DNA of 64,000 bases from positions 93,883 through 157,882 of the forward strand of contig NZ_MIEQ01000018.1 in assembly GCF_001968815.1 (NCBI RefSeq), read 5' to 3'. The first letter of the stretch is position 1. Every line of letters begins with the position of its first letter. The notes beneath the pieces were generated by a model that was not told the DNA's origin, made no database searches, and worked only from the letters and a program-made list of their open reading frames with translations. The DNA is from Motiliproteus sp. MSK22-1 (lineage in GTDB: Bacteria > Pseudomonadota > Gammaproteobacteria > Pseudomonadales > Balneatricaceae). This document shows, piece by piece, positions 46,323 to 55,451 of this stretch. A program made the translations under genes and the position numbers.

Positions 46323-47171
46323 GTGAGCGATACAAGTAAAGAAAACCCAACTCCTACTCTTGGTTTTATCGGAGCAGGCAATATGGCATCTGCCATTATC
46401 AGTGGTCTATTGTCGGAAGGGTATCCTCCGCAGAATATCTGGGCAACCGATACTTCAGAAGATAGGCTTAAGCAGCTGCATGCTGACTGGGGTATTTGTA
46501 CGACCACCGATAATCAGAAAGCAGCAGCCAGTGTTGATGTACTGGTCCTTGCGGTTAAGCCTCAGGTGCTGGAAGTTGTTGCAAAAGGCCTCAGGGCGGT
46601 ACTTGCTGAGTCAAAACCCTTGATCGTATCCATTGCGGCGGGAATCATGAGTAGCAGTATAAAATCCTGGTTAGGAGAAGAGACTGCCATTGTTCGATGT
46701 ATGCCAAATACCCCTTCATTGGTCGGAGAAGGGGCTAGCGGACTTTATGCTAATGAGCACGTGAGTGCTCTTCAACGAGCACAAGCTGAGCAAGTGATGC
46801 GGGCTGTAGGAATTGCGCTTTGGGTTGATGAAGAAGCGCATTTAGATGCAGTAACGGCTGTTTCTGGCAGCGGGCCCGCTTATTACTTTTTAATGATGGA
46901 AGCGATGATTGCTGCCGGTGAGTCCCTTGGGCTGGATGCTGCTACCAGCACCAAGCTGACTCTACAAACAGCGTTGGGTGCAGCGAAAATGGCCTTGGCC
47001 AGTGATGTAGATCCGGCTGAGCTGAGACGGAGAGTGACCTCTCCTAAGGGCACCACCGAGAAGGCAATTGAGGCTTTTGAACAGGGGGGTATGAGAACAT
47101 TGGTTAATGAGGCCCTTGAAGCCTGTGCGGAACGTTCTAAATCGCTGGCAAAGGAGCTGGGGAACGATTGA
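46323..47171 (+). CDS. proC: Pyrroline-5-carboxylate reductase
   Basis: ProC, 282 aa, last step of proline synthesis, reducing pyrroline-5-carboxylate with NADPH. The dinucleotide motif GFIGAGNMASAI starts at residue 14. The signature SGSGPAYYFLMMEAM and RRRVTSPKGTTEKAI are clear. GTG 46323 is the start, with AGGA 8 nt upstream; the nearby ATG is in another frame. It follows yggS and precedes yggT. Confidence 0.96.
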   Translation: MSDTSKENPTPTLGFIGAGNMASAIISGLLSEGYPPQNIWATDTSEDRLKQLHADWGICTTTDNQKAAASVDVLVLAVKPQVLEVVAKGLRAVLAESKPLIVSIAAGIMSSSIKSWLGEETAIVRCMPNTPSLVGEGASGLYANEHVSALQRAQAEQVMRAVGIALWVDEEAHLDAVTAVSGSGPAYYFLMMEAMIAAGESLGLDAATSTKLTLQTALGAAKMALASDVDPAELRRRVTSPKGTTEKAIEAFEQGGMRTLVNEALEACAERSKSLAKELGND

Positions 47172-47395
47172 TTGAATGATGACATAGCATTAAAAGAACT
47201 CTGGAAAATGAGAACTTCTGCCCCTATATTATATTGCTTTGCTGGTATTTCCGGGCAGCTTATGTAATTACATGTTAAGTAAATGAATTTAGGCTCTTGA
47301 GTTTTCAAAAGGGAGTTAGGGAACCTGTGAATAAGTCCATTCGGCCTCTGGCTCCCTTCTTCGTGCAGGCTTATAGAATATAAGAGGAAATTTTT

Positions 47396-47926
47396 TTGAA
47401 TCAGCTAATTGGTATAATCGGGGGCTTTTTCGCATTTATCGTAGCCCTGCGTTTTTTACTCCAGGTATCGAAAGCGGATTTTTATAACCCGATTTCTCAG
47501 GGTGTATATAAGATCACTCAGCCTCTGACGAGTCCAATTCAAAAGGTGATGCCCCGCATCTTCGGTATTGATTTTTCAGCGTTGATCCTGGCTTTGTTAG
47601 TCATCATGGCAACCATATTCCTGTTGGCAGGTTTTTCCAATCCGGTTGGCGTCGTTTTAGCATCGCTTCTGGATAGTCAACTTGGCTTGCTCAGCGTTAT
47701 TTTGAATGTCTATTTTTTTGCCATAATGGGGGCCGTTATTATTAGTTGGGTTGCACCTAACAGCTACCATCCCGGACCACAGTTGATTGCTCAATTGACT
47801 GATCCTTTGTTTTCTTTAGCTCGTAAGGTCATTCCCCCTCTGGGGGGGCTCGATTTTTCACCGATGGTTATTCTTCTGCTGATCGTTTTCCTAAGATCCC
47901 AACTACCTCATATGCTTGCGTACTAG
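47396..47926 (+). CDS. yggT: YggT family membrane protein
   Basis: Integral membrane protein, 176 aa, with two YGGT repeats, each with paired helices and the motif YNPISQGVYKITQPLTSPIQKVMP in the first (key residues NPI, P-L-x-P) and QLTDPLFSLARKVIPPLGGLDFSP in the second (key residues DPLF, PP-GG-D-SP). Function is uncertain; homologues are linked to osmotic protection and cell division. TTG 47396 is the start, preceded by AGAGGAAA. The expected metX-metW genes of Pseudomonas do not follow; instead a DUF4426 gene starts after 186 nt. Confidence 0.9.
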   Translation: MNQLIGIIGGFFAFIVALRFLLQVSKADFYNPISQGVYKITQPLTSPIQKVMPRIFGIDFSALILALLVIMATIFLLAGFSNPVGVVLASLLDSQLGLLSVILNVYFFAIMGAVIISWVAPNSYHPGPQLIAQLTDPLFSLARKVIPPLGGLDFSPMVILLLIVFLRSQLPHMLAY

Positions 47927-48112
47927 GCTATTGAACGGATGATAACAGAGTCGGTAATCTGCCGATTCTGATGTTTCTACTCTATACTTGGTATTACGCG
48001 CCAAGTATATGCTTCTGTACCTTCAAGGATTAAGAAGAGTTCTGCTCACAGAAGAGACTCACATCCTCGCTGGTACCGTTATCTGCTTCAGATAGTCTTT
48101 GAGGAGAATTCC

Positions 48113-48646
48113 ATGGCTTTTTCCATATTGAGAGCATCGAGATTGAATGCTTTAGGGCGAGGTGTACAAAAAACAAGCACTTTGAACGTGAAAGTAATGA
48201 AGTTGACTGCATTGTCGCTGAAAACAATATTATTGATACCGTTACTTTGGCTGGCCAGTCATGCGGGTGCAGAACAATTCAAACCCTTTGACAACTATGA
48301 AGTGCATTACAATGCATTTAATAGCAGCTTTGTGACACCGGAAGTGGCAAGTGCTTATAACCTGCAACGCAGCAAATCTAGAGCGCTGATGAACATTGCT
48401 GTATTAAAAGTAGCGGATAGCAATAAGTTATCGGTTAAGGCAATGGTTAAGGGCACAATGAAAAATTTGATAGGGCAGAGTCAGGATCTGGACTTTACTG
48501 AAATTCGGGAAGGTGAATCAATCTACTATATTGCCAGTTTCCGATTTACAGATGACGAAGTTCTTAAGTTTGAATTGGATGTTCAGCCTGACCCGAACAA
48601 GCCTGCCTACAAGATGAGCTTTCAACAACATTTTTATGCGGATTAA
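48113..48646 (+). CDS. DUF4426 periplasmic protein
   Basis: DUF4426 protein of up to 177 aa. The mature part (EQFKPFDNYEVHYNAFNSSF in conserved pieces, then VASAYNLQRSKS and FQQHFY at the end) is family-typical. ATG 48113 has a good GAGGAG site, but this gives a 28-residue basic extension before the signal-like segment (ALSLKTILLIPLLWLASHAGA). An internal ATG at 48197 gives a normal signal peptide with a weaker ribosome-binding site. The protein is expected in the periplasm. Function is unknown. In Pseudomonas it follows metXW; here it stands between yggT and rdgB. Confidence 0.82.
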   Translation: MAFSILRASRLNALGRGVQKTSTLNVKVMKLTALSLKTILLIPLLWLASHAGAEQFKPFDNYEVHYNAFNSSFVTPEVASAYNLQRSKSRALMNIAVLKVADSNKLSVKAMVKGTMKNLIGQSQDLDFTEIREGESIYYIASFRFTDDEVLKFELDVQPDPNKPAYKMSFQQHFYAD

Positions 48647-48658
48647 AGAATCTAAGTT

Positions 48659-49249
48659 ATGCAACAGATCGTTCTTGCCAGTAGTAATTCCGGAAAGCTC
48701 AGAGAGTTTAATCAGGTGCTCAGTGGACTGGAGTATGAGGTACTACCACAGTCTCATTTTGATGTGACCGATGCAGAAGAGACTGGATTGAGTTTTGTCG
48801 AAAATGCCATCCTCAAAGCTCGACATGCCAGTCGGATCAGTGGGTTGCCTGCATTGGCGGATGATTCTGGGCTGGAAGTGGATGTTTTGGATGGGGCTCC
48901 GGGTATTTATTCTGCACGATTTGCCGGTGAAGGTGCTAATGATGAGGCCAACAATCATAAACTACTTGAGAAGTTGGCTGCTGTTCCTGAACAACAGCGT
49001 AGTGCTCGGTTTCAGTGTCTACTGGTTTTTGTTCGTCATGCTGCTGATCCGACACCTGTTATTTGCCAGGGGACCTGGGAAGGTAGGATTCTAACCGAAC
49101 CCCGAGGCAGCAATGGCTTTGGCTATGACCCTTTATTCTATATTCCGTCACTAGGCTGCTGTTCAGCAGAACTGATGCCTGAGCAGAAAAACAGCTTGAG
49201 CCATCGTGCCCAGGCTGTCGCGCAACTGGTTGAACGCCTGAGAACCTGA
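48659..49249 (+). CDS. rdgB: dITP/XTP pyrophosphatase
   Basis: RdgB (HAM1 family), 196 aa, house-cleaning enzyme hydrolysing dITP, ITP and XTP. Signatures are [52 protein letters not shown] (key residues [15 protein letters not shown]) and [12 protein letters not shown] small oddity is the GCCSAEL stretch near the active site, where most homologues have a single Cys or none. It follows DUF4426 by 12 nt and precedes hemW, as in Pseudomonas and E. coli. Confidence 0.95.
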   Translation: MQQIVLASSNSGKLREFNQVLSGLEYEVLPQSHFDVTDAEETGLSFVENAILKARHASRISGLPALADDSGLEVDVLDGAPGIYSARFAGEGANDEANNHKLLEKLAAVPEQQRSARFQCLLVFVRHAADPTPVICQGTWEGRILTEPRGSNGFGYDPLFYIPSLGCCSAELMPEQKNSLSHRAQAVAQLVERLRT

Positions 49250-49447
49250 GAACCTGTTAAGAGCAGGCTGATCACAGAACTATCCGCTATCGATGCGGTT
49301 TATGTTTTGCAAAGTACCCTGTGCTTTCAACGGGTTCAGATATTCTGGATCTTTATCGTTCTATGGAGGCTTATGCCTGTAAAATGTTTCTGTACCCCAG
49401 GTGTTTAAGTTGCCGATCATATACTTGTATGAGCATTATCATGTTTG

Positions 49448-50626
49448 ATGTATTCGCCGATGTCCGTTGAAAGTGGGCTGTTGAAACTGCCTCCGCTGAG
49501 TCTTTATGTTCATGTACCCTGGTGCGTGCGCAAGTGCCCCTACTGTGATTTTAACTCTCATGCTCAGCAGGGTGAATTACCTGAAGAATCTTACCTGCAA
49601 GCGTTATTGGCAGATCTTCAGGAAGAGCTTCCTCATCTTCAGGGACGAAAATTAAAATCTATCTTTATTGGGGGCGGTACACCCAGTTTGATGAGTGGGA
49701 GCTTCTATCGAAAGCTGCTGTGTGAGTTGCAGCAACAGATTGGCTTTGGTGACGAAATCGAAATTACTCTGGAAGCCAATCCTGGAACTTTTGAACAGGA
49801 AAAGTTTGGTGGCTATTTAGAGGCGGGTATTAACCGTCTCTCTCTGGGTATTCAGAGTTTTTCCAATCAGCGATTGCAAGCGTTGGGCCGCATTCACAGC
49901 GCTGAAGACGCTTATAAGGCGGTGCTTGCTGCTAAAGCACTGGGTTTTGAGCGATTGAATATTGACCTGATGCATGGCTTACCGGCACAGACATTAGCCC
50001 AAGCGTTGGATGATTTGCATCAGGGATTGGAATTAGGGCCTTCTCACTTATCCTGGTATCAATTAACGATTGAACCGAATACTGAGTTTCATAGTCGGCC
50101 ACCCCGGCTGCCGGAGGATGAAACGCTTTGGGAAATTCAGGAACAAGGGCAGCAATTACTGGCAGCTTCAGGCTTTCAGCAGTATGAAGTATCTGCCTAT
50201 GCCAGACCCGGTCAGCAAAGTCGTCATAATTATAATTACTGGCGCTTTGGTGATTATGTGGGGATCGGCGCCGGTGCGCATGGCAAGATGACAGATTTGA
50301 ACTATCAGTCTGTGACAAGGCGGTGGAAAATACGGCAGCCCAAAGCTTATATGGCTGCAGCATTAGAACGAGGCAGTCCTGTATCAGGTGAAGAAGTGAT
50401 TGCCACCGAGGCGCTTCCTCTGGAGTTTATGATGAATGCGCTTCGTTTGCAGGATGGCGTAGAAGCAGATCTGTTCAGTCGACGAACAGGGCAAAGTATC
50501 CATCAAATTGAATTCGCAGTGAAGCAGGCGCGTGAGCGTGGATTAATGGTGGAAGATCACCGTCGTTTGGCGCCCACTGAGCAAGGGCGGCGATTCTTGA
50601 ACGACCTGCTGGAGTTATTTTTCTAA
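49448..50626 (+). CDS. hemW: Heme chaperone HemW (radical SAM)
   Basis: HemW, 392 aa, radical SAM protein that binds and delivers heme. The 4Fe-4S motif is CVRKCPYC (C26, C30, C33 from ATG 49448). Following signatures are IFIGGGTPSLM, EANPG and RLSLGIQSF. The GIGAGAHGK region is typical. It lacks the extra cysteine that marks coproporphyrinogen dehydrogenase HemN (CxxxCxxCxC), since residue 35 is Phe in CDF. The start is uncertain between TTG 49445, ATG 49448 and ATG 49460. It is the last gene of the yggS-to-hemW run. Confidence 0.93.
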   Translation: MYSPMSVESGLLKLPPLSLYVHVPWCVRKCPYCDFNSHAQQGELPEESYLQALLADLQEELPHLQGRKLKSIFIGGGTPSLMSGSFYRKLLCELQQQIGFGDEIEITLEANPGTFEQEKFGGYLEAGINRLSLGIQSFSNQRLQALGRIHSAEDAYKAVLAAKALGFERLNIDLMHGLPAQTLAQALDDLHQGLELGPSHLSWYQLTIEPNTEFHSRPPRLPEDETLWEIQEQGQQLLAASGFQQYEVSAYARPGQQSRHNYNYWRFGDYVGIGAGAHGKMTDLNYQSVTRRWKIRQPKAYMAAALERGSPVSGEEVIATEALPLEFMMNALRLQDGVEADLFSRRTGQSIHQIEFAVKQARERGLMVEDHRRLAPTEQGRRFLNDLLELFF

Positions 50627-50647
50627 GAGAGGAGCGATTCTCCTCTC
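50627..50647. terminator. Hairpin between convergent hemW and HAD genes
   Basis: GAGAGGAG (50627-50634) pairs perfectly with CTCCTCTC (50640-50647) over a 5-nt loop directly after the hemW stop. No good T tract flanks it, so terminator strength is uncertain. Confidence 0.45.
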
Positions 50648-50670
50648 AGGCCAAAACCAAGTGCTTCTTA

Positions 50671-51381
50671 TCAGCGGCTGAGGTTGCTGGAAAAGGCTGA
50701 GATAGCGGCAGGGATTTCGCTTAGGCACTGTACTTCCAGCGTTGGTGGCTCACCTCCGGGCCAGGCGGCATTGTTAAGGTTCACCCAGAGGCTGTAGAGG
50801 CCGGCTCTTTGAGCTCCCTGAACGTCATGTTCAGGATGGTCTCCAACGTGGATCACCTGGTTTGGTTTTGCTCCGGTTAGTTCCAGCATCTGATTAAACA
50901 TCAGAGGGTCGGGTTTAGCCGTTCCTACCTGATCTGCATTTAAGCCGAAATCAAAGAAGTCACCAAGACCTACCTGTTCAATATCCGCGTTGCCGTTACT
51001 GAGAGCCCCAAGCTGATAATGTGGATGAAGCTCTTGGATCATTTCGATAGCATGCTGGAAAAAGGTAACCTGATTGCGCGCTTTTAACAGACAAGCAAAT
51101 GCCTGTTTAATAAGCTCTTCCAGAGAATCGCCATGATAACCGCTTGCGGATAAGCCTTTGCGGAGCACGCCGAGGCGAATTGCAGTTACACTGTGTGCCC
51201 ACTCAGGATGCTCTTGAACAATCTGCTCACGCAGTCTGTCAAAATCCTCAATTTGATAGCGGGCGGTAAACTCAGGAGCGTGTCTGTGCAGCCACTGATA
51301 AAGAGCCTGGTTGGCTTTGACCATCACTTCGGAGACATCCCAGAGGGTATCGTCCAGATCAAATGTAATAATACGGATCAT
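50671..51381 (-). CDS. yigB: HAD-family phosphatase (YigB-like)
   Basis: Haloacid dehalogenase superfamily phosphatase, 236 aa. Motif I is FDLDDTLWD (nucleophile D8, acid D10), motif II lies in LGALSNGN, motif III includes K in TAKPDPLMF, and motif IV is HVGDHPEHDVQGA. E. coli YigB dephosphorylates the flavin intermediate ARPP and the enzyme may do so here. It overlaps xerC by 4 nt and is the last gene of the lptM-lysA-dapF-DUF484-xerC group, the same place as in E. coli and Pseudomonas. Confidence 0.9.
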   Translation of the reverse strand: MIRIITFDLDDTLWDVSEVMVKANQALYQWLHRHAPEFTARYQIEDFDRLREQIVQEHPEWAHSVTAIRLGVLRKGLSASGYHGDSLEELIKQAFACLLKARNQVTFFQHAIEMIQELHPHYQLGALSNGNADIEQVGLGDFFDFGLNADQVGTAKPDPLMFNQMLELTGAKPNQVIHVGDHPEHDVQGAQRAGLYSLWVNLNNAAWPGGEPPTLEVQCLSEIPAAISAFSSNLSR

Positions 51382-52316
51382 GATTTTTTCTTTCTGTTCA
51401 TTCGTAGTTCCTTTTTTGCCCGTGGATGTGCACCGTCATAGACTTTTGCCAGATGTTGGAAGTCGAGGTGGGTGTATATCTGTGTGGTAGAAATATCAGC
51501 ATGCCCCAATAATTCCTGGACCGCTCGAAGATCACCGCTGGATTCCAATATATGGCTTGCAAAAGAATGCCTTAATCGATGAGGGTGGAGCTTTCCTTGT
51601 CCTTTTTCAAGTCCCCATTTCTTTATACGTAATTGTACGCTTCGCTCACTTATACGATTGCCTTGCTTGCTGACAAAGAGGGCTTGCTGGTCGAAACCAA
51701 CGATTTGTTCCCTTTGCTCCAGCCAGCGGTCAAGAGCTTTGATTGCCATGCGGCCAACCGGCAGCTGACGTACTTTTCGTCCTTTTCCTGTGACTCTGAG
51801 ACTCGCACCTCGAAAATCAATATCATTGATATTCAGGCTCACCAACTCCGCCAGACGCAGTCCGCTTGAGTATAGTAGTTCAAGCATCGCCAGATCTCTG
51901 CATTCGAGCGGTGTCGAAGCCGGGCGTTCTAATAATTGATGAACCTGATCGACGTCCAGAGTCTTTGGAAGTTTTTTTGGCACTTTTGGAGCCTGTATAC
52001 CGGCCACAGGGTTGTTGTCAGTATGCCCTTCTCGAATGAGGTACCGATAAAAAGTGCGAATACTGGATAGTTGGCGTTGTAGGCTCTTGGCAGACAAGCC
52101 TTTACTTCGCTGGCTTGCGATAAACTGCCGTACTGAGGAAGAATCTGCTTCAATCCAGCTGTCGATTTCCATTTCCAGCAGGAGCCTTAATAATTGCTCA
52201 AGATCCCGTCGGTAATTGTTACATGTATGCGGCGATAAACGTCGTTCAGTATCCAGGTGATTTACAAATTGATCAATCCAGCTACTAAGTTGATTTGCTG
52301 TTTTGGTCAAGTCCAT
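51378..52316 (-). CDS. xerC: Tyrosine recombinase XerC
   Basis: XerC, 312 aa, resolves chromosome dimers at dif with XerD and FtsK. The N-terminal SAM-like domain covers about 10-100. Catalytic residues are R154 (SGLRLAEL), K178 (TGKGRK), H246 and R249 (HPHRLRH), H272 (LLGHADI) and Y281 (TQIYTHL). Length and the HPRAKK end fit XerC and not an integron or phage integrase. It overlaps yigB by 4 nt and follows DUF484 by 20 nt, as in E. coli and Pseudomonas. Confidence 0.96.
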   Translation of the reverse strand: MDLTKTANQLSSWIDQFVNHLDTERRLSPHTCNNYRRDLEQLLRLLLEMEIDSWIEADSSSVRQFIASQRSKGLSAKSLQRQLSSIRTFYRYLIREGHTDNNPVAGIQAPKVPKKLPKTLDVDQVHQLLERPASTPLECRDLAMLELLYSSGLRLAELVSLNINDIDFRGASLRVTGKGRKVRQLPVGRMAIKALDRWLEQREQIVGFDQQALFVSKQGNRISERSVQLRIKKWGLEKGQGKLHPHRLRHSFASHILESSGDLRAVQELLGHADISTTQIYTHLDFQHLAKVYDGAHPRAKKELRMNRKKKS

Positions 52317-52336
52317 GAGCGGCGGTAGACACTGCT

Positions 52337-53053
52337 TCAGGAGGCAGTGTCGTTAAGCCCGGTAATACGATGCAGGACACGGCTAAGTATTTCACCAATA
52401 TAGTTGAGAAACAAAGTTCCCATACTGCTGTGAAAGTAGTTGCTTTCGAAGCTTCCAATGGCCAACAAGCCGATGGGGTTTCCTTTGACGAGAGGGACTG
52501 CGGCTGCAGAGAGTACTTTTCCTGCATGGTCGTTAAATAAAAAATTTCTCTCTTTATCCGTCAGGCTGCCACAAATCGCCCAGTCACTCTCAATCAGATT
52601 AACCATTTGCGGGTCGGCTTCAGCTTTAGACACAACTTTCAGGTTATTGGCTTCCAGTGTTTTGGAGTCACTGAACATGATCAGCTGTACAACGTCGCCA
52701 TTGAAATCCTGGCAAAGGCCTTCATCCACCGCAATGATGGCTTCATCCAGGGTGTTTGCTTCCAGCAAATTAATGACTAAACGACGCGTTTTGTCAAACT
52801 GAAGATCGTTATGGCGAGCTGCCTCAATCAGTTCACTGAGCTGAGAGTGAAGCTCGCGGTTTTGTTGCCGAAGCAGTGCTGTTTGTCGTTCGACTAATGA
52901 TACCGCACCCGCCCGCTGGTGGGGGATATGCAGTTCCTGCAATAAAGCCTGGTGATGTTTGAAAAAGTCAGGATGGTTTTCCAGATACCTTACGACCTGC
53001 TGTTCTGCTTCATCGTCTGTATTGGCGACATCTGCTGGTGGTTGATCACTCAT
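52337..53053 (-). CDS. DUF484 (GAF-like) protein
   Basis: DUF484 family protein, 238 aa. N-terminal helices (QVVRYLENHPDFFKHHQALLQEL in conserved parts; ENHPDFF and HP-x-x-A-SLVERQ motif) precede a coiled coil (RQTALLRQQNRELHSQLSEL in pieces) and a GAF-like domain (about 105-230). Function is unknown; it is nearly always next to xerC and dapF. ATG 53053 is preferred over TTG 53068, which adds five residues. It sits 20 nt before xerC and 62 nt after dapF. Confidence 0.92.
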   Translation of the reverse strand: MSDQPPADVANTDDEAEQQVVRYLENHPDFFKHHQALLQELHIPHQRAGAVSLVERQTALLRQQNRELHSQLSELIEAARHNDLQFDKTRRLVINLLEANTLDEAIIAVDEGLCQDFNGDVVQLIMFSDSKTLEANNLKVVSKAEADPQMVNLIESDWAICGSLTDKERNFLFNDHAGKVLSAAAVPLVKGNPIGLLAIGSFESNYFHSSMGTLFLNYIGEILSRVLHRITGLNDTAS

Positions 53054-53115
53054 AGCTTTGTTCTTCAATAATATAGGTTCTTCAGTTTAAAGGTTCTGCA
53101 AATTCAATGGATTGG

Positions 53116-53946
53116 TCAGATATGAATTTGTCCTTCAAATACATTGGTAGCTGATCCAGTCATAATCAGATCAGTGCCGGCACCATGCCATTCAATGTCC
53201 AGCTTGCCACCCGGTAATTCGACTTCCACATTAGCGTCCAACATGCCTCGAATTTGTCCTGCGACAACGGCGGCGCAGGCGCCTGTTCCACAGGCCAGGG
53301 TTTCACCAGCACCTCGTTCATACACTCGCAGGCGTATATGCTGTCGGTCAATGATCTGCATGAAGCCTATATTGGCTTTGGCAGGAAAGCGCTCATGACT
53401 TTCCAGCAACGGTCCAAGTGTTTCCACAGGGGCACTGTCTACATCCTCAACGACTATGACTCCATGAGGATTGCCCATGGAAATCGCGCTGATTTCCAGT
53501 AACTCTGTCCCTATTGCCAAGGAATAGCTGCTGGATTTGATATCTGCAATAAAGGGGACTTCTGCTGGTTCAATAATGGGTTGTCCCATGTCGACTCGTA
53601 CACGGTTATTGTCCGTAAGAGTGAGATAGATGGGGCCCTTCATTGTCTGAACAGCAATGGTTTGCTTACCCGTTAGACGCTTTTCAGTGACAAACTTGGC
53701 AAAGCAACGAGCTCCATTTCCGCAATGTTCAACTTCACTACCGTCGGCGTTAAAAATGCGATATTTGAAATCCATTTCAGGATCAGTAGGTGCTTCGACA
53801 ATGAGCAGTTGATCAAAACCAATACCAAAGTGTCGATCAGAAAGACGCCGAACAGTATCCTGATCGATTTTGATCCGCTGAGTCATTAGATCGAGGACAA
53901 CGAAATCATTGCCCAAACCATGCATTTTGGTAAAACGTACTAGCAT
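53116..53946 (-). CDS. dapF: Diaminopimelate epimerase
   Basis: DapF, 276 aa, converts LL- to meso-diaminopimelate for lysine and peptidoglycan. The two catalytic Cys are C75 (EHCGNGARC) and C219 (LACGTGACA). The start [11 protein letters not shown] and NADGSEVE are conserved. Length is standard. It follows lysA by 71 nt on the same strand, so both steps after tetrahydrodipicolinate are encoded together. Confidence 0.97.
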   Translation of the reverse strand: MLVRFTKMHGLGNDFVVLDLMTQRIKIDQDTVRRLSDRHFGIGFDQLLIVEAPTDPEMDFKYRIFNADGSEVEHCGNGARCFAKFVTEKRLTGKQTIAVQTMKGPIYLTLTDNNRVRVDMGQPIIEPAEVPFIADIKSSSYSLAIGTELLEISAISMGNPHGVIVVEDVDSAPVETLGPLLESHERFPAKANIGFMQIIDRQHIRLRVYERGAGETLACGTGACAAVVAGQIRGMLDANVEVELPGGKLDIEWHGAGTDLIMTGSATNVFEGQIHI

Positions 53947-54017
53947 TGCAATTCCAAATATTCTTTGCTTAGCGGGGCTGTTTATCAGTGTAACCCTGCA
54001 TCACTAAATTCTTGCGG

Positions 54018-55283
54018 TCAAGCTGGTAAAAGACTCTCACCTTTAATTTGATGATCTATGTTCTCACGCTCTCGAATAAGATGGAAACGGTTGTCATCAA
54101 TCATCACTTCAGCCGCACGGTTACGGGAGTTATAGTTGGAACTCATTGTGAAACCGTAGGCCCCAGCCGAACACACCGCCAAAAGATCACCTGCCGCTAA
54201 GCAAAGCTCTCGGTCTTTACCAAGAAAATCTCCTGTTTCACAAACCGGCCCAACAATATCCCAGGGTTTGCTCTGATCAGCTTCTGCGGGTAAACGTAAC
54301 GGAATAATCTCTTGGTAGGCTCCGTAAAGGGCAGGGCGGAGAAGATCATTCATGGCGCCGTCAACAATAGCGAAATTCTTGCCTTCCGTGCATTTCAAGA
54401 ACTCTACCTGCGTCAGGAAAACCCCAGCATTAGCTGCAATGGAGCGACCTGGTTCAAATATCAGCGAGAGTTTTCTGTTTCCAAGCTTTTCGATCACTGC
54501 AGCAATGTACTCTTGAGGTTGGGGAGGGGTTTCATCGGTATAACAAACTCCGAGACCTCCACCCAGATCCAAATGCTTGAGTGTTATTCCCATTCCCTCA
54601 AGCCGATCTATCACCAGTAACAGGCGATCCAGCGCATCTAGAAATGGAGCAATTTCGGTGAGTTGAGAGCCTATATGACAATCTATACCTTTGATTTCCA
54701 GATTTGAGAAAGCTTCAGCACGCTGATAAACCTCAACAGCACGCTCAATGGCAATACCGAATTTGTTTTCTTTCAGACCTGTCGATATGTAGGGGTGCGT
54801 TTTGGCATCCACATCCGGGTTAACCCGAATAGATATCGGTGCCGTTTTCCCCAGCGTCCTGGCGACTTCATTGAGGCGCTCCAGTTCGTCTTCTGATTCG
54901 ACATTAAAACAGTGAATGCCGACCTTAAGAGCCTCTGCCATCTCTTCTGCCTGTTTAGCTACCCCGGAGAACACAATCCTGGATGGATCTCCACCCGCCT
55001 TCAGGACTCGTTGCAGTTCTCCAAGGGATACGATATCAAAGCCTGAATTCAGTTGAGCGAGTACGTTTAGTACAGCAATATTGGAATTGGCTTTAACGGC
55101 GTAGCATACTAAACCGTTATGTCCCTCAAGGGCTTGAGCATAGGCTAGGTAACTCCGTTCAAGCATATCCCGGGAATAAACATAAGTGGGGGTGCCATGA
55201 GTTTTAACTATTGCTTCCAGATCTACTTCTTCACCGAAGAGACGGTCATCTCGGTACTCAAAGCTGTCTACTAAACTTTCCAT
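54018..55283 (-). CDS. lysA: Diaminopimelate decarboxylase
   Basis: LysA, 421 aa from ATG 55283, PLP-dependent fold III decarboxylase giving lysine from meso-DAP. The PLP lysine lies in VCYAVKANSN. HIGSQLTEI, GGGLGVCYTDE, EPGRSIAANAG and VCETGDFLGKDREL are family motifs. The frame is open further upstream to 55352, but that part overlaps the lptM gene in another frame and has no similarity to LysA, so I end the gene at 55283 (55295 is also possible). It lies between lptM and dapF. Confidence 0.95.
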   Translation of the reverse strand: MESLVDSFEYRDDRLFGEEVDLEAIVKTHGTPTYVYSRDMLERSYLAYAQALEGHNGLVCYAVKANSNIAVLNVLAQLNSGFDIVSLGELQRVLKAGGDPSRIVFSGVAKQAEEMAEALKVGIHCFNVESEDELERLNEVARTLGKTAPISIRVNPDVDAKTHPYISTGLKENKFGIAIERAVEVYQRAEAFSNLEIKGIDCHIGSQLTEIAPFLDALDRLLLVIDRLEGMGITLKHLDLGGGLGVCYTDETPPQPQEYIAAVIEKLGNRKLSLIFEPGRSIAANAGVFLTQVEFLKCTEGKNFAIVDGAMNDLLRPALYGAYQEIIPLRLPAEADQSKPWDIVGPVCETGDFLGKDRELCLAAGDLLAVCSAGAYGFTMSSNYNSRNRAAEVMIDDNRFHLIRERENIDHQIKGESLLPA

Positions 55284-55305
55284 CAAACCATCCATCAAAT
55301 GAGTG

Positions 55306-55416
55306 TTACTCGGGTTGCTGTTGTTGAGGTTGATCCGGTAAATAGAGGTCACCCTTTTGACCGCATCCGGTGAGCACTAGCACTCCCAAAATTAAAGCTA
55401 GGAACCAATGGTTCAT
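55306..55416 (-). CDS. lptM: Small lipoprotein LptM (LppL/YifL-like)
   Basis: A 36-residue lipoprotein gene. The signal peptide MNHWFLALILGVLVLTGC ends in the lipobox LTGC, so Cys18 would be lipidated. The next residues GQKGDLYLP match the conserved C-G-x-K-G-x-L-Y-x-P motif of LptM, which helps mature the LPS transporter LptD. A Gln/Pro tail follows. AGAGG lies 6 nt before the ATG. It ends 10 nt before ATG 55295 of lysA and has a TATAAT promoter upstream. The same gene order (lppL-lysA-dapF) occurs in Pseudomonas. Confidence 0.9.
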   Translation of the reverse strand: MNHWFLALILGVLVLTGCGQKGDLYLPDQPQQQQPE

Positions 55417-55451
55417 TGTCGACCTCTTGAGTCAGCAAAAAATTCAGCTGC

